The position numbers and the translations under genes were made by a program. From assembly GCF_016482825.1 (NCBI RefSeq), contig NZ_JAEMNV010000008.1:124001-188000 (forward strand): a DNA stretch of 64,000 nucleotides. Direction: 5' to 3'. Below are positions 41,575 to 52,877 of the stretch, one piece after another; position 1 is the stretch's first letter, and the number at the start of each line of letters is the position of its first letter. Origin of the DNA: Antrihabitans stalagmiti (GTDB taxonomy: Bacteria; Actinomycetota; Actinomycetes; Mycobacteriales; Mycobacteriaceae). The notes beneath the pieces were generated by a model, which had not been told where the DNA came from, made no database searches, and saw nothing but the letters and a program-made list of their open reading frames with translations.

Positions 41575-42738
41575 TCAGGGACCGCTTTGCGCCGAGTCCT
41601 GCCGGCCCCCTGTGTCGTCGATTCGCAGCAGAAACGGCGCGACATTGTCCGCGATTGCGGCGTTGTAGTCGAGAGATCTCTGAATGGGGTTCGCATGTCC
41701 GGTATTGCGCATCCGCACCACGAGCAGCAGGCCCTGCGGTCCCGCTGTCTCTTCGGTCAGGACCCCCTCGGTGTACTCGACATCGACGACGTCGTCGTCG
41801 AGCGCACGCCGAGGTCGCAAATAGACGATCATGGGCCGACGTTTGTCCTCGTGCGGCTCTGCCAAAGCTTCCAGATTGTCGACGGCACCGGACGCCACGA
41901 TTACTTTGAACTGCGCCTCGATCAGCCCGTTGCTCGCAGCATTGCCGGACAGCAACTTGTCGTGCAGCACCTCGGCGACCGCGTCGACGAACTCGACCGG
42001 ATCCGCCTTCCAACCGGGCGAGTACAGATCCCAGAACCGATCACGCCGCGCACCCATTTCGACCAGAAAGCGTAACGACCGACTTTCTCTTGCACCGGGG
42101 ACCCAACCCATCCATCGGAGCATGTTCTCGCCCGTGTCGCGCTTGTCCGACCGAACGGCGTGCAAGCTCACCGGCGTGCAATCCAGCAATACGCCGATCA
42201 AATTTATGTCGGTCTCCTGATGGATATGCTCGGCCACTTCGAGAGCAACGACTCCACCCATGCTGTGTCCCGCGACGAACAGATTGTCGACACCCTCCTG
42301 ATCGGCGCGCTCCGCAACAATCCTGCTGATCACCTGGGTGTCGATACCCCCGTTGTCGTATTTGACGACCCACACACGCCCGATCGCCGCCAGCGACGGC
42401 AATGCCGCGGCCGTTGGACCCGCATCCAAACTTCCGAGGCCGACCAGGTCGACAACGGCCGTGTCGCGCTTGTCCGGATCCGCCGAATCGAACACCTCGT
42501 AAACCTCAGGCCTGGTCAAAGCCAGACGATCGCGTTCGGGCAACACATCGACGTTCCAGTACTGAGCGAATGCCGCAGCGAACCCGAGCACCACCAGTAG
42601 TACTCGAATCAGGACGCGGCGCGAGCGGCCTAGGGTCCGCCATTGTCTGCCGAACCGGGTTTCCCGCAACCGGGCGATCCGGTTGGCATCGTCCCAATCG
42701 GAGACCGTCGACGGATGTCGAAAAACCTGCTCGGACAT
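41575..42738 (-). CDS. membrane-anchored alpha/beta hydrolase-like protein
   Basis: The 387-residue product has a cytoplasmic start, one membrane helix at about 43-62 and an outer alpha/beta-hydrolase domain with the nucleophile elbow GHSMG (Ser159). A His in the GHANPIQRSLDYN stretch near the C-terminus is a likely triad member. Substrate is unknown; an ester or lipid in the envelope is plausible. It starts 70 bases after sthA on the same strand and ends 81 bases before the AAA gene start. Confidence 0.75.
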   Translation of the reverse strand: MSEQVFRHPSTVSDWDDANRIARLRETRFGRQWRTLGRSRRVLIRVLLVVLGFAAAFAQYWNVDVLPERDRLALTRPEVYEVFDSADPDKRDTAVVDLVGLGSLDAGPTAAALPSLAAIGRVWVVKYDNGGIDTQVISRIVAERADQEGVDNLFVAGHSMGGVVALEVAEHIHQETDINLIGVLLDCTPVSLHAVRSDKRDTGENMLRWMGWVPGARESRSLRFLVEMGARRDRFWDLYSPGWKADPVEFVDAVAEVLHDKLLSGNAASNGLIEAQFKVIVASGAVDNLEALAEPHEDKRRPMIVYLRPRRALDDDVVDVEYTEGVLTEETAGPQGLLLVVRMRNTGHANPIQRSLDYNAAIADNVAPFLLRIDDTGGRQDSAQSGP

Positions 42739-42808
42739 TTGAATTCATGATACGCACGCCGCCCCCGCGAGCCGGGCGACCATTCCCGGCGGGAGCCGTC
42801 CTGCCGGG

Positions 42809-44212
42809 TCAGTCGCTGAGCACCGCGAGTTGTCTGATCTTGTTCATCGCATCGAGCGCGGCAACCTTGTACGACTCGGCCAGCGTCGGGTAATTGAACA
42901 CAGCATCCACCAGGTAGTCGACGGTTCCGCCGCAGCCCATGACTGCTTGACCGATGTGGATCAATTCGGTCGCCTGAGTGCCGAAGATGTGCACGCCGAG
43001 CACTTTTCGATCACTCGGCGAGACGACAATCTTCAGCACCCCGTACGAATCGCCCACGATCTGTCCGCGCGCAAGTTCGCGATAGCGAGATATCCCGACC
43101 TCGAACGGAACCTTCTCCTCGGTGAGCTCGTGTTCGGTCTTTCCGACGAAACTGATCTCCGGAATCGTGTAGATGCCGATCGGCTGCAACTCGTTCATCT
43201 CGTGCACGGGTTCGCCACACGCATGGTGTGCCGCGAGCCGGCCCTGCTCCATGGATGTTGCTGCGAGAGCGGGGAATCCGATCACATCGCCGACCGCGTA
43301 GATATGGTCGACCGAGGTGCGGAAATGTTCGTCGACCTTGATGCGCCCACGGTCGTCCGCTGCGAGGCCGGCGTTCTCCAGCTGCAATTGCTCTGTAACA
43401 CCCTGTCGCCCTGCCGAATACATGACACATTCGGCCGGGATCTTCTTGCCGGACTCGAGATGCGTGACCGCTCCCTTCGCATACTTCTCGACGGCAGAAA
43501 CCGTTTCGCCGAAGCGAAATGTGACCGCGAGGTCGCGCAACTGATACTTGAGCGCCTCGACGACCTCACGGTCGCAGAACTCGAGAATGTTGCCGCGCCG
43601 TTCGATGACGGTGACCTTCGTGCCGAGCGCGGCGAACATCGACGCGTACTCGATACCGATGACACCCGCGCCGACCACGACCATCGTCTGCGGGATCTGA
43701 GCCAGGTCGAGGATGCCGTCGGAATCGATGATCGTTTTGTTGTCGAACTCGACCGTCGAGGGCCGCGCCGGCTTGGTGCCGGTCGCGATGATGATCTTGT
43801 CCGCCGACGCGACGCGGTTCTGGCCCGTTCCGTCCTGGATTTCGATGGTGTTGGGATCGGTGAAATGCCCCTGCCCGGTCAGCAGCGTCACGTGGTTGCG
43901 GGAAAGCTGGCTGCGGATCACATCGATCTGCCGACCCATCACATGATTCGTGCGTGCCATCAGGTCTTCTTTTGTGATGTCTTCCTTGACTTTGTAAGCA
44001 GCGCCGTACATTTCGCGCTGACTCATACCGGTGAGGTAGACAACCGCCTCGCGCAACGTTTTCGACGGAATTGTGCCGGTGTTGATGCAGACGCCGCCGA
44101 TCATGTTTCGCAATTCGACGATGGCAACCTTCTTGTCCAGTTTCGCCGCCGCGATAGCTGCTCGTTGTCCGCCGGGCCCGGAGCCCATGACCAATACGTC
44201 GAAGTCACTCAT
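42809..44212 (-). CDS. sthA: soluble pyridine nucleotide transhydrogenase
   Basis: SthA moves hydride between NADPH and NAD in the cytosol via FAD. The 467-residue product has [11 protein letters not shown], a second dinucleotide fold [15 protein letters not shown] and the dimer interface stretch. Where lipoamide dehydrogenase has the redox pair CxxxxC, this has CINTGT: the second Cys is Thr, as in SthA, so it should not reduce disulfides. ATG 44212 was chosen from the FAD motif position. Confidence 0.93.
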   Translation of the reverse strand: MSDFDVLVMGSGPGGQRAAIAAAKLDKKVAIVELRNMIGGVCINTGTIPSKTLREAVVYLTGMSQREMYGAAYKVKEDITKEDLMARTNHVMGRQIDVIRSQLSRNHVTLLTGQGHFTDPNTIEIQDGTGQNRVASADKIIIATGTKPARPSTVEFDNKTIIDSDGILDLAQIPQTMVVVGAGVIGIEYASMFAALGTKVTVIERRGNILEFCDREVVEALKYQLRDLAVTFRFGETVSAVEKYAKGAVTHLESGKKIPAECVMYSAGRQGVTEQLQLENAGLAADDRGRIKVDEHFRTSVDHIYAVGDVIGFPALAATSMEQGRLAAHHACGEPVHEMNELQPIGIYTIPEISFVGKTEHELTEEKVPFEVGISRYRELARGQIVGDSYGVLKIVVSPSDRKVLGVHIFGTQATELIHIGQAVMGCGGTVDYLVDAVFNYPTLAESYKVAALDAMNKIRQLAVLSD

Positions 44213-44302
44213 CGGAGCATTGTCGCAACAACGGGGGCACACCGCAGCGATCTTGGATGCAACGGACCGTAAACAGCTCGGGTCGCGGCTCGGCCGGTGG
44301 AG

Positions 44303-44668
44303 TTACGCCGTTCGGCTGCCGAGTACACAAAACTCGTTGCCTTCCGGATCTGCCAGCACCACCCAGGACACGTCGTCGCCTTGACCGACGTCAGCGCGGG
44401 TCGCGCCGAGAGCGAGCAATCGCTCGACCTCCACGTTCTGATCGTCCGGTCGAAAGTCGAGGTGCAGCCGATTGAAACCGACTTTGTGGTCGGGTACCGG
44501 CAGGAACAGCAGACCAGGAAGGGTCGTCGGGGTGCGCCTGATCTCGATGCAGTCGTCTTCGGCGTCGAATACGGCCCACCCGAGCGCATCGCACCACCAG
44601 TTCGCGAGGGTTGTCGGATCGAGCGCGTTCACTATGACCTGTTCGAATTCCAATGCCATGACAGTCAC
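44303..44668 (-). CDS. glyoxalase/VOC-superfamily protein
   Basis: The 121-residue product has the two beta-alpha-beta repeats of the vicinal oxygen chelate fold, of the common actinobacterial type ending WVVLADPEGNEFCVLG. The substrate cannot be told; many such proteins bind small ligands or give antibiotic resistance. GTG 44668 overlaps the stop of the secreted protein gene upstream (GTGA); ATG 44659 is an alternative. Confidence 0.8.
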   Translation of the reverse strand: MTVMALEFEQVIVNALDPTTLANWWCDALGWAVFDAEDDCIEIRRTPTTLPGLLFLPVPDHKVGFNRLHLDFRPDDQNVEVERLLALGATRADVGQGDDVSWVVLADPEGNEFCVLGSRTA

Positions 44669-45111
44669 ATACCCAATCCCGGAATTTTGATGTCGGCAAT
44701 TATCAGATGGATGCTGCCATCGATGACCTCGAACGACTCGGTGATCTGAACCGTCGCCAGAGTCGTGGTCCCCACTCCTGCATCGAGCAGGTACTTTGCG
44801 ACGACGGCGTTTCCGTTCTCGGTCGTCGAGTAGTCCCGAATCCGCTGAATGACCTTGTACTGCAGACCGTTCCGCAGGTCGTTCGACAACTGCGCGCCGG
44901 AGTACCCGGTCTGGATGCCGACCTCGTACCGCTTGGCATCCGGCGCGAATTTCACATCGTCGGGATTGTGCGTGACCAGCGCCTCGACGTAGGCGCGCGC
45001 TTGCTGTTCGCGCGGACTGTCACCGGGGACGGGCGCAGCGGCTGCGACACCGGTGGGCATGGCGATCACCGCGGCGACCGCGGGTAGACAGAGGCTGCTG
45101 AGATAGCGCAT
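44665..45111 (-). CDS. secreted protein, DUF8021-like
   Basis: The 148-residue product begins with a signal peptide (RYLSSLCLPAVAAVIAMPTG, cleaved after an AAA/AP site). The mature domain has ALVTHNPDDVKFAPDAKRYE, QLSNDLRNG and a beta-rich end, resembling the actinobacterial DUF8021 group with an NTF2-like look; that call is from memory. It lies 39 bases after bioD on the same strand and may be carried on the bioFD transcript, though nothing ties it to biotin. ATG 45111 was preferred to a start at 45147. Confidence 0.65.
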   Translation of the reverse strand: MRYLSSLCLPAVAAVIAMPTGVAAAAPVPGDSPREQQARAYVEALVTHNPDDVKFAPDAKRYEVGIQTGYSGAQLSNDLRNGLQYKVIQRIRDYSTTENGNAVVAKYLLDAGVGTTTLATVQITESFEVIDGSIHLIIADIKIPGLGM

Positions 45112-45150
45112 ACGCCACGATATCCACGTCCTCACCGGATACGGCAACGC

Positions 45151-45837
45151 TCATGACCACCGAGCCAACCACTCCGCGTCGAACCAACCGGGCGCTGCAC
45201 TGACGAAAGTGTCGCGATCGAAGGCACCGGCACCCTCCGGTACCGACCCGACAATGCCGATTCCAGTCGTTCGCGGCAGATCTTCGAGGTTGCACTCCGC
45301 GGCAAGATCCGGCTTTGCCGGCCAGGACCCGACTACCAGACCAGAACACGAAACACCCGCTGCCGCAAGCGCACGCACCGTCAGTGCACTGTGATTCAAG
45401 GTCCCGAGTCCGGCCGCAGCGACAACGACAACTGCGGCGCCCAACTCCAGGGCGAGCTCGACCACCGTGAACCCCCGCTCCCCGAGCCCGACCAACAGCC
45501 CGCCGGCACCTTCGACGAGGGTGACGTCGTTCTCCGAGTCGAGCTTTCGGACCGTCGACACCACGTCCGCGAGGCTCAACGCGGGAAGCCCACTCCGGCG
45601 TGCGGCGGTGTCGGGCGCAAGCGGATCCGGGTAGCGTGCCAACTCGACCAGCGTTTCGGTCCCCGAAAGCCGTTGTATGTCAGCAAGATCGCCGGGCTCA
45701 TCGACCCCGATGCCGGTCTGCGCAGGCTTGCACACGGCGACAGAGCGGCCGGAAGCAGCGACAGCCGCCGCCAACGCTGCTGTGACAACTGTCTTTCCGA
45801 CGCCGGTCGAGGTGCCGGTGACCAGGAGAACTGTCAC
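45151..45837 (-). CDS. bioD: dethiobiotin synthetase
   Basis: BioD closes the ureido ring of biotin from DAPA, CO2 and ATP. The 228-residue product has the P-loop [18 protein letters not shown], and the [10 protein letters not shown] motif. GTG 45837 overlaps the bioF stop (GTGA), so bioF-bioD are coupled and share the BioQ-controlled promoter before bioF. Confidence 0.96.
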   Translation of the reverse strand: MTVLLVTGTSTGVGKTVVTAALAAAVAASGRSVAVCKPAQTGIGVDEPGDLADIQRLSGTETLVELARYPDPLAPDTAARRSGLPALSLADVVSTVRKLDSENDVTLVEGAGGLLVGLGERGFTVVELALELGAAVVVVAAAGLGTLNHSALTVRALAAAGVSCSGLVVGSWPAKPDLAAECNLEDLPRTTGIGIVGSVPEGAGAFDRDTFVSAAPGWFDAEWLARWS

Positions 45838-46976
45838 GTCGCCGAGGCGGAGAGGACGTCGTCGAGAACGTGCTCGATGGTCGTCAGCTCGGCAGCGGTC
45901 AGGTTTGCACGTGCCGTCAGACGCAAGCGCGACGTACCCTCCGGTACCGACGGTGGTCTGAAACATCCGACGCTGAGCCCGTTTTCGCGGCAGGCCGCCG
46001 CAGCGTCGAAGGCGCGCTGCGGGTCACCGAGAATCACCGACACAACTGCCGAAGGTGGCACCTCGACACCGGCGATGCGCGCGATGTCGGCGGCACGGTC
46101 CAGCACAGCCTGCGCCCGATACGGTTCGCGGCGCAGCACACCCAGCGCGGCGCGCGCAGCACCGACCGCAGCAGGCGCAAGCCCGGTGTCGAAGATGAAG
46201 GTTCGTGCGGTGTCGACCAGGTGCGCACACACTCGTTCGCTTGCCAGGACGACGCCGCCCTGACTTGCCAACGACTTCGACAGCGTCGCGGTGACGACGA
46301 CATCTTCCTGGCCTTCGAGGCCCAACTCGTGCACGAGTCCCCGCCCGCCGGACCCCCTTACGCCGATCCCGTGCGCTTCGTCGACGACGAGCACCGCTGC
46401 GTATCGACGAACCAGACGATGCATCTCGCGCAGCGGTGCTAGGTCGCCGTCGGCGCTGAACACCGAATCCGTTAGCACTAGTGCGCGTTCCTCGGATCGA
46501 TCGCGTAGCGCCGCCTCTATCGCGCCGAGATCGCCGTGCGGAGTGACCTGCACTCGCGCTCGCGACAACCGGCAGGCGTCGACGAGCGAGGCATGGCTGC
46601 CAGCATCGGACACGACGAGCGAACCCTTGCCCGCCAGTGCAGTGACCGCTCCGAGATTGGCCGCATACCCGCTCGCGAAGACGAGTCCCGCTTCGGCTCC
46701 GACGAATTCGGCCAGCTCCGATTCGAGCAACGCGTGCTCGGTGGTCGATCCGGTGACCAACCGCGATCCGGTCGAGCCGGTCCCCCACCGCCGGAGCGAC
46801 GCGATGGCGCCGTCGATCACATCGGGGTGCCGAACCAAACCCAGGTAGTCGTTGGACGCGAGGTCGATGAGTCCGGTCGCGGGTGTGCGCGGTCGCAGTT
46901 CGCGACGCAGCCCGGCAGCGCGACGCTCGCTTTCGCGATCGTCGAGCCAGCTCAGCGCGTCTTTATCGGATCCCAC
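45834..46976 (-). CDS. bioF: 8-amino-7-oxononanoate synthase
   Basis: BioF joins pimeloyl-thioester and alanine with PLP. The 380-residue product has [10 protein letters not shown], the [11 protein letters not shown] stretch, [12 protein letters not shown] and the PLP lysine in [16 protein letters not shown] 46976 lies eight bases after a TATGCT -10 box, so the transcript may be leaderless and separate from bioA. Confidence 0.96.
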   Translation of the reverse strand: MGSDKDALSWLDDRESERRAAGLRRELRPRTPATGLIDLASNDYLGLVRHPDVIDGAIASLRRWGTGSTGSRLVTGSTTEHALLESELAEFVGAEAGLVFASGYAANLGAVTALAGKGSLVVSDAGSHASLVDACRLSRARVQVTPHGDLGAIEAALRDRSEERALVLTDSVFSADGDLAPLREMHRLVRRYAAVLVVDEAHGIGVRGSGGRGLVHELGLEGQEDVVVTATLSKSLASQGGVVLASERVCAHLVDTARTFIFDTGLAPAAVGAARAALGVLRREPYRAQAVLDRAADIARIAGVEVPPSAVVSVILGDPQRAFDAAAACRENGLSVGCFRPPSVPEGTSRLRLTARANLTAAELTTIEHVLDDVLSASAT

Positions 46977-46995
46977 GATTCAGCAGCATACGCGA

Positions 46996-47012
46996 CTTGA
47001 ACGGTGTTCAAG
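46996..47012. promoter_or_regulatory. BioQ operator 2, before bioF
   Basis: CTTGAAC-GGT-GTTCAAG is a perfect 7+7 palindrome in the 44-base bioA-bioF gap. On the bioF strand it covers a TTGAAC -35-like box, 15 bases before TATGCT (46990-46985), so it should control a promoter internal to the bioAFD cluster. Confidence 0.85.
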
Positions 47013-47020
47013 CACCCACC

Positions 47021-48286
47021 TCACACCGCCTGCGACGCGGCAACCATCGCGGCTGCGATGCGCTCGACCTCGTCGGCGGTGCAGATGTAGGGCGGCATCG
47101 CATAGATCAGATTGCGGAACGGCCGCAGCCAGACCCCGGCGGCCACCGCGGCATCGGTGGCGGCCTGCATGTCGACCGGACGGTCCAACTCGATGACCCC
47201 TATGCCGCCGAGCACCCGAACCTCGACGACGCCAGGCAACTCGCGGGCAGGCGCAAGGCCCCGCTCGAGCCCGGCTGCAAGCGCGGCGACTTCGTCACGC
47301 CAATCCCGCGAAAGCAGCAATTCGACAGATGCGACCGCCACAGCGCAGGCAAGCGGATTGCCCATGAACGTCGGACCGTGCATCAGTCCGCCGTGTGCCG
47401 CAGAGATCGAATCGGCAATCCGCGACGTGCAAATGGTCGCGGCGAGGGTGAGGTAACCACCGGTCAACGACTTGCCGACGCACATGACGTCCGGGCTGAC
47501 GCGAGCGTGGTCGGCGGCGAACAACTCCCCTGTGCGCCCGAATCCAGTTGCGATCTCGTCGAACACCAGCAGTACGTCGTGCTCGTCGCACAGCCGGCGC
47601 AACTCGGTGAGGTAGCGCGGATCGTGGAAGCGCATGCCGCCGGCACCTTGGACAACCGGTTCGACGATCACTGCGGCCACCTCGTCGGCATGTTCGCCGA
47701 GCAACCTGCCGAACTCCTCGATGTAAGCCGGGTCGAATTCTCGCGGCGGCTTCGGCGCGAAGATCTGGTCCGCGAGAATGTCGGTCCACAACGAGTGCAT
47801 GCCGCCCTCGGGATCGCAGACGCTCATCGGAGTGAACGTGTCGCCGTGGTATCCGCCCCGCCACGTGAGCAGCCGGGTTTTGCGGTCGCGACCGATGCTG
47901 CGCCAGTACTGCAGGCACATCTTGACGGCGACCTCGACCGAGATCGACCCGGAATCTGCGAGAAACACACGATCCAATCCGGGTGGCGTCAGATCGACGA
48001 GCAGCTTCGTCAACCGCACCGCGGGTTCGTGGGTCAACCCGCCGAACATGACGTGGCTCATCAGCTGCGCCTGCTCGGTCAGGGCCGCGTCGAGCACTGG
48101 GTGGCGGTAGCCGTGAATGGCCGCCCACCAGGAACTCATGCCGTCTATCAGCTCCCGACCGTCCGCAAGTGTGAGCCGCGTTCCCTGCGCACTCGCCACG
48201 ACGAGGGGACGCGTCGACGCCGGAAATCCGCCGTACGGATGCCACACGTGCGCCGCATCGATGTTCGAGATCTCGTCAGCGGTCAT
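47021..48286 (-). CDS. bioA: adenosylmethionine-8-amino-7-oxononanoate aminotransferase
   Basis: BioA aminates KAPA to DAPA, with SAM as donor, using PLP. The 421-residue product has [11 protein letters not shown] near the start, [11 protein letters not shown], the [15 protein letters not shown] strand and the PLP lysine in [17 protein letters not shown] 48286 was chosen. The 81-base gap to divergent glgX holds no BioQ palindrome that I can see, so bioA may escape that control. Confidence 0.96.
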   Translation of the reverse strand: MTADEISNIDAAHVWHPYGGFPASTRPLVVASAQGTRLTLADGRELIDGMSSWWAAIHGYRHPVLDAALTEQAQLMSHVMFGGLTHEPAVRLTKLLVDLTPPGLDRVFLADSGSISVEVAVKMCLQYWRSIGRDRKTRLLTWRGGYHGDTFTPMSVCDPEGGMHSLWTDILADQIFAPKPPREFDPAYIEEFGRLLGEHADEVAAVIVEPVVQGAGGMRFHDPRYLTELRRLCDEHDVLLVFDEIATGFGRTGELFAADHARVSPDVMCVGKSLTGGYLTLAATICTSRIADSISAAHGGLMHGPTFMGNPLACAVAVASVELLLSRDWRDEVAALAAGLERGLAPARELPGVVEVRVLGGIGVIELDRPVDMQAATDAAVAAGVWLRPFRNLIYAMPPYICTADEVERIAAAMVAASQAV

Positions 48287-48367
48287 TTTCACAGCCTTCA
48301 CGGGCACCGACAGTAACCGTGGGCTGCCTGACCCGCGAGTAACGACGACGCCCAGTAGGGTTTGGAC

Positions 48368-50488
48368 ATGGTCAAGCCCGATAGCGAGCACGCCGAACCG
48401 CACCCGCTGGCGGTCTGGCCGGGTACCGCTTACCCACTGGGCGCCACCTACGACGGGGCAGGCACGAACTTCTCGATCTTCTCCGAAGTCGCCGATGCTG
48501 TGGAGTTGTGCCTGATCGCCAAGGACGGCACCGAAACGCGTATCCCGGTCGAAGAGGTCGACGGCTTCGTCTGGCACGCCTACCTACCGTCGGTTGCCCC
48601 CGGTCAGCGCTACGGGTGGCGGGTGCACGGCCCCTACGAACCCGAAAACGGCCATCGGTGCGACCCGAGCAAATTGCTGCTCGATCCGTACGGCAAGGCG
48701 TTCGACGGCAAATTCGACGGTGACTCGTCGCTGATCACCTACGGCGAAGACACTCTCGGGCACACCATGAGCACCGTGGTCATCAACCCGTTTTTCGACT
48801 GGGCCAACGACCGTGCTCCGAAGCGGGCATACCACGACACCGTGATCTACGAGGCTCACGTAAAAGGCTTGACGGCAACACATCCCGGCATTCCCGAGGA
48901 ACTGCGCGGAACGTATGCCGGGCTCGCGCATCCGGTGGTCATCGACTACCTGAAGACCTTGGGCGTCACCGCAATCGAGCTTATGCCGGTGCACCAGTTC
49001 ATGCAGGATCAGACCCTGCTGGACCAGGGCTTGCGAAACTACTGGGGATACAACACCTTCGGATTTCTCGCACCCCACAACGAGTACGCATCGGCCGACA
49101 AGCCCGGCGTGACGGTCTCGGAATTCAAGGCGATGGTGCGAGCCTTCCATGCCGAAGGTATCGAAGTGATCCTCGACGTCGTCTACAACCACACTGCCGA
49201 AGGCAACCACAAAGGCCCGACCATCAATTTCCGCGGCATCGACAACGCCGCGTACTACCGACTCGTCGACGACGATCTCGCGATGTACATGGACTACACC
49301 GGAACCGGCAACAGCCTCAACGCCCGTCATCCGCATACGCTGCAGCTGATCATGGACTCGCTGCGGTACTGGGTGTTGGAAATGCATGTCGACGGCTTCC
49401 GGTTCGACCTAGCCTCGACGCTCGCGCGCGAATTGCACGATGTGGACCGGCTGTCCGCGTTCTTCGATCTCGTGCAACAGGATCCGGTCGTCAGCCAGGT
49501 CAAGTTGATCGCCGAACCGTGGGACGTCGGCGAAGGCGGCTATCAGGTCGGCAACTTCCCCGGACTGTGGACCGAATGGAACGGCAAGTACCGCGACACC
49601 GTGCGCGATTACTGGCGTGGCGAGCCGGCGACGTTGGGAGAGTTCGCATCTCGCCTCACCGGATCGTCGGACCTGTACGAGGCGACCGGTCGACGACCCA
49701 GCGCAAGCATCAATTTCGTCATCGCACACGACGGCTTCACGCTGCGAGATCTCGTCTCCTACAACGAGAAGCACAACGAGGCCAACGGCGAGAACAACAA
49801 CGACGGCGAGAGCCACAACCGTTCGTGGAACTGCGGCGTGGAAGGTCCGACCGACGACCCCGACGTACTCGAACTGCGCGCACGGCAGAGCCGCAACATC
49901 CTCGCCACATTGCTGTTGAGTCAGGGCACGCCGATGCTCGCGCACGGTGACGAGATCGGCCGAACCCAGCAGGGCAACAACAACGTCTACTGCCAAGACT
50001 CCGAGTTGTCGTGGGTGGATTGGTCACTCCTCGACAAAAACGCCGACCTGCTCGAGTTCACCCGCAACGTCATCACCCTGCGACGCAAACATCCGGTCTT
50101 CCGGCGCCGCAGGTTCTTCGAAGGTCAACCGATCAGGACGGGTGATCAAACCCGCGACATCGCGTGGCTCACACCGTCCGGCGACGAGATGACACCCGAG
50201 GACTGGGACAGCGGTTTCGGTAAATCGCTCTCCGTGTTCCTCAACGGCGACGGGATTCCGGAGCCGAATCAACGCGGCGAGCGTGTTGTCGACGACTCGT
50301 TTCTGCTGTGTTTCAACGCCCACGATGCCGAACTCGAGTTCTCCACACCCGGCAGTCTCTACGCCTCCGAATGGTCGGTCGCCATCGACACGTCGGAACC
50401 GACAGGTCTGGCGGACGTCACACTTACTGCAGGAGAAGCCATCACAGTCGCAGCCCGGTCCCTACTCGTCCTTCGCCGCACAGCATGA
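48368..50488 (+). CDS. glgX: glycogen debranching enzyme TreX/GlgX
   Basis: This isoamylase-type GH13_11 enzyme cuts alpha-1,6 branches of glycogen and feeds linear glucans to TreY. The 706-residue product has the N-terminal beta domain ([17 protein letters not shown]), the nucleophile Asp in [10 protein letters not shown], acid Glu in LIAEPWDVG and the third Asp in [13 protein letters not shown] 48368 lies seven bases after TAGGGT, suggesting a leaderless mRNA. It overlaps treY (ATGA) and leads the trehalose operon. Confidence 0.95.
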   Translation: MVKPDSEHAEPHPLAVWPGTAYPLGATYDGAGTNFSIFSEVADAVELCLIAKDGTETRIPVEEVDGFVWHAYLPSVAPGQRYGWRVHGPYEPENGHRCDPSKLLLDPYGKAFDGKFDGDSSLITYGEDTLGHTMSTVVINPFFDWANDRAPKRAYHDTVIYEAHVKGLTATHPGIPEELRGTYAGLAHPVVIDYLKTLGVTAIELMPVHQFMQDQTLLDQGLRNYWGYNTFGFLAPHNEYASADKPGVTVSEFKAMVRAFHAEGIEVILDVVYNHTAEGNHKGPTINFRGIDNAAYYRLVDDDLAMYMDYTGTGNSLNARHPHTLQLIMDSLRYWVLEMHVDGFRFDLASTLARELHDVDRLSAFFDLVQQDPVVSQVKLIAEPWDVGEGGYQVGNFPGLWTEWNGKYRDTVRDYWRGEPATLGEFASRLTGSSDLYEATGRRPSASINFVIAHDGFTLRDLVSYNEKHNEANGENNNDGESHNRSWNCGVEGPTDDPDVLELRARQSRNILATLLLSQGTPMLAHGDEIGRTQQGNNNVYCQDSELSWVDWSLLDKNADLLEFTRNVITLRRKHPVFRRRRFFEGQPIRTGDQTRDIAWLTPSGDEMTPEDWDSGFGKSLSVFLNGDGIPEPNQRGERVVDDSFLLCFNAHDAELEFSTPGSLYASEWSVAIDTSEPTGLADVTLTAGEAITVAARSLLVLRRTA

Positions 50489-52851
50489 CGTCGATCCCGA
50501 TTAGCGCGACGTACCGACTGCAACTGCGCGGCGACGCGTTCACCCTCGATGATGCTCGCGCAGTCGCTGACTATCTGCAGCGTCTCGGCGTATCGCATCT
50601 GTACCTGTCGCCGATCCTCTCGGCAGCGGACGGATCGCAGCACGGCTACGACGTCACCGATCCGACCAGTGTCTCGGCTGCACTCGGCGGTTCGGCTGCG
50701 TTGCGCTCTCTTCGAGCCGAATTGCATACCCGCGATATGGGTTTGATCGTCGACATCGTTCCCAACCACGTCGGTGTCGCTGATGCTGCACAGAACGCGT
50801 GGTGGTGGGACGTGCTGAAGAACGGCCGAAACTCGGTGTACGCCGACTTCTTCGACATCGACTGGGGCGCGGAGAACGGCGCGGGTGGCCGGATCGCGAT
50901 CGGCGTCCTCGATGGCGAAAACGATGCCGCCGCTTTGGCAGTCGACCGCTCCGGTGCCGAGCCGATGCTGGCGTTCCACGACATGCGGTTCCCGCTGGCA
51001 CCCGGTACCGCAGACGGCAATCCCCTCGCCGTCCACGACCGGCAGGCTTACCGACTGGTCAACTGGCGGGTAGGTCTGGCCACCTACCGGCGCTTCTTCG
51101 CCGTCAGCACGCTCGCGGCCGTTCGCCAAGAAGATCCGCGCGTTTTCGACGCGACTCATTCCCAGGTCGCCGAATGGGTAGCAGACGACATCGTCGACGG
51201 GATTCGTGTCGACCACCCAGATGGATTGTCCAACCCCGCAGCGTATCTGGCGCGGTTGCGCGCGCTACTTGGTCCGAACCGATGGTTGGTAATCGAGAAG
51301 ATCCTCGGCGCCGAGGAACCACTCGACGCCACACTTCCGATCGACGGCACTACCGGTTACGACGCTTTGGCCGAACTCGGCGGCGTCTTCGTCGATCGGT
51401 CCGGCGAGGCGACGTTGACTCGATTGGTGCACGACCGAACGGGCGTCGCGGCCGATGCGGAATGGCTCGACGACACCGAGTCCGTGCTCAAACGGACTGT
51501 CGCGCAAACGGACCTCGCCCCTGAGGTTCGTCGTCTCGTCGCCGCCATTGCGCGCGAGGTACCGAATTCGGGCGACGCCGTTGCACTGGCTGTCGCGACG
51601 GTCGAAGTGCTCGCCTCGATGCGCGTCTACCGCGCAGACTACGAGCCGTTGGCAGGAACACTCACCCGTGTGATCGGCGCTGTCGAGAGGCGCAAACCGG
51701 AACTGACGGAACCGCTTTCGGTCCTCACCCGGGCATTGATAGCCGATGGAGAGGCCGCGACCCGGTTCAGCCAGGTGTGCGGAGCTGTCACGGCGAAGGC
51801 TGTCGAAGACTGCCTGTTCTATCGAGCGAACCGCCTCGTCTCCCTACAGGAAGTAGGCGGGGACCCAGCTCGATTCGGACACTCCCCCAACGAGTTCCAT
51901 CTGGCCAATGCAGAGCGCGCCAACCGCTGGCCGATGGCGATGACGACGTTGTCGACGCACGACACAAAACGTGGCGAGGACGTACGCGCTCGCATCGGCG
52001 TTCTCTCGCAGGCTGCGCAGGAGTGGTCCGACTTCGTTACCGAGTCCGAAAAAGTGGCACCGAGCCCCGACCCCGCCACCGGAATGTTTCTGTTGCAGAA
52101 CATGTTCGGGGTCTGGCCTGCCGACGGCGCCGGCGTGGACACCGTACCGGCGCTGCGTGAGCGCATCCACGCCTATGCGGAAAAAGCGATACGCGAGGCC
52201 GGCGTACGCACGACCTGGAACGACGTCGACACCGAGTTCGAAGAAGCGCTGCACACCTGGCTGGATACTGTCATCGATGGGCCTGCGGGGGTGTCGATGA
52301 CCGCCCTCGTAGCGCGACTCGCTCCGCATGGTTGGTCGGATTCGTTGGGGCAGAAGCTCTTACATCTGTGCGGGCCCGGGATACCCGACGTCTATCAGGG
52401 CACCGAGGTGTGGGAGGACTCGCTCGTCGATCCCGACAACCGACGCCTTGTCGACTTCGATGCTCGCCGAGGGTTGCTTGCCGCAGCGAAGGAGCCGCCG
52501 CCGGTCGATGGCAGCGGCGCAGCCAAGCTGTGGGTGGTCGCGCACGCGCTCTGGTTGCGCAGGCAACGCGCCGAGTCGTTCGTCGGCGGCAGTTACACAC
52601 CCGTGTTCGCCGATGGCGAGCGCGCGGGACACCTACTCGGTTTCGGTCGAGGTCGACCCGGTCAGGCGCCGGATGTAATCGCTCTGACCACGCGGCACTC
52701 GGTTCGGTTGAGCGAGACCGGATGGGGTGATACCGCGCTGACCCTGCCCGACGGTGAGTGGAGTGACCAACTGTCCGGCTCGACCCACTCCGGCAGGATC
52801 GATGCGGCCTCGCTGTTTTCCCGCCTTCCGGTCGCGCTGCTCGTACGCTGA
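50485..52851 (+). CDS. treY: maltooligosyltrehalose synthase
   Basis: TreY isomerises the reducing-end glucose pair of maltodextrins to an alpha,alpha-1,1 link. The 788-residue GH13_26 product begins ATYRLQL and has VDIVPNHVG, nucleophile region DGIRVDHPDGLSNP, acid Glu in EKILGAEE, and TTLSTHDTKRGED near residue 490. The ATG overlaps the glgX stop by four bases. TreZ then releases trehalose. Confidence 0.96.
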   Translation: MTSIPISATYRLQLRGDAFTLDDARAVADYLQRLGVSHLYLSPILSAADGSQHGYDVTDPTSVSAALGGSAALRSLRAELHTRDMGLIVDIVPNHVGVADAAQNAWWWDVLKNGRNSVYADFFDIDWGAENGAGGRIAIGVLDGENDAAALAVDRSGAEPMLAFHDMRFPLAPGTADGNPLAVHDRQAYRLVNWRVGLATYRRFFAVSTLAAVRQEDPRVFDATHSQVAEWVADDIVDGIRVDHPDGLSNPAAYLARLRALLGPNRWLVIEKILGAEEPLDATLPIDGTTGYDALAELGGVFVDRSGEATLTRLVHDRTGVAADAEWLDDTESVLKRTVAQTDLAPEVRRLVAAIAREVPNSGDAVALAVATVEVLASMRVYRADYEPLAGTLTRVIGAVERRKPELTEPLSVLTRALIADGEAATRFSQVCGAVTAKAVEDCLFYRANRLVSLQEVGGDPARFGHSPNEFHLANAERANRWPMAMTTLSTHDTKRGEDVRARIGVLSQAAQEWSDFVTESEKVAPSPDPATGMFLLQNMFGVWPADGAGVDTVPALRERIHAYAEKAIREAGVRTTWNDVDTEFEEALHTWLDTVIDGPAGVSMTALVARLAPHGWSDSLGQKLLHLCGPGIPDVYQGTEVWEDSLVDPDNRRLVDFDARRGLLAAAKEPPPVDGSGAAKLWVVAHALWLRRQRAESFVGGSYTPVFADGERAGHLLGFGRGRPGQAPDVIALTTRHSVRLSETGWGDTALTLPDGEWSDQLSGSTHSGRIDAASLFSRLPVALLVR

Positions 52852-52877
52852 TTCCAGTCGACAATCTAGGAGTTCCG

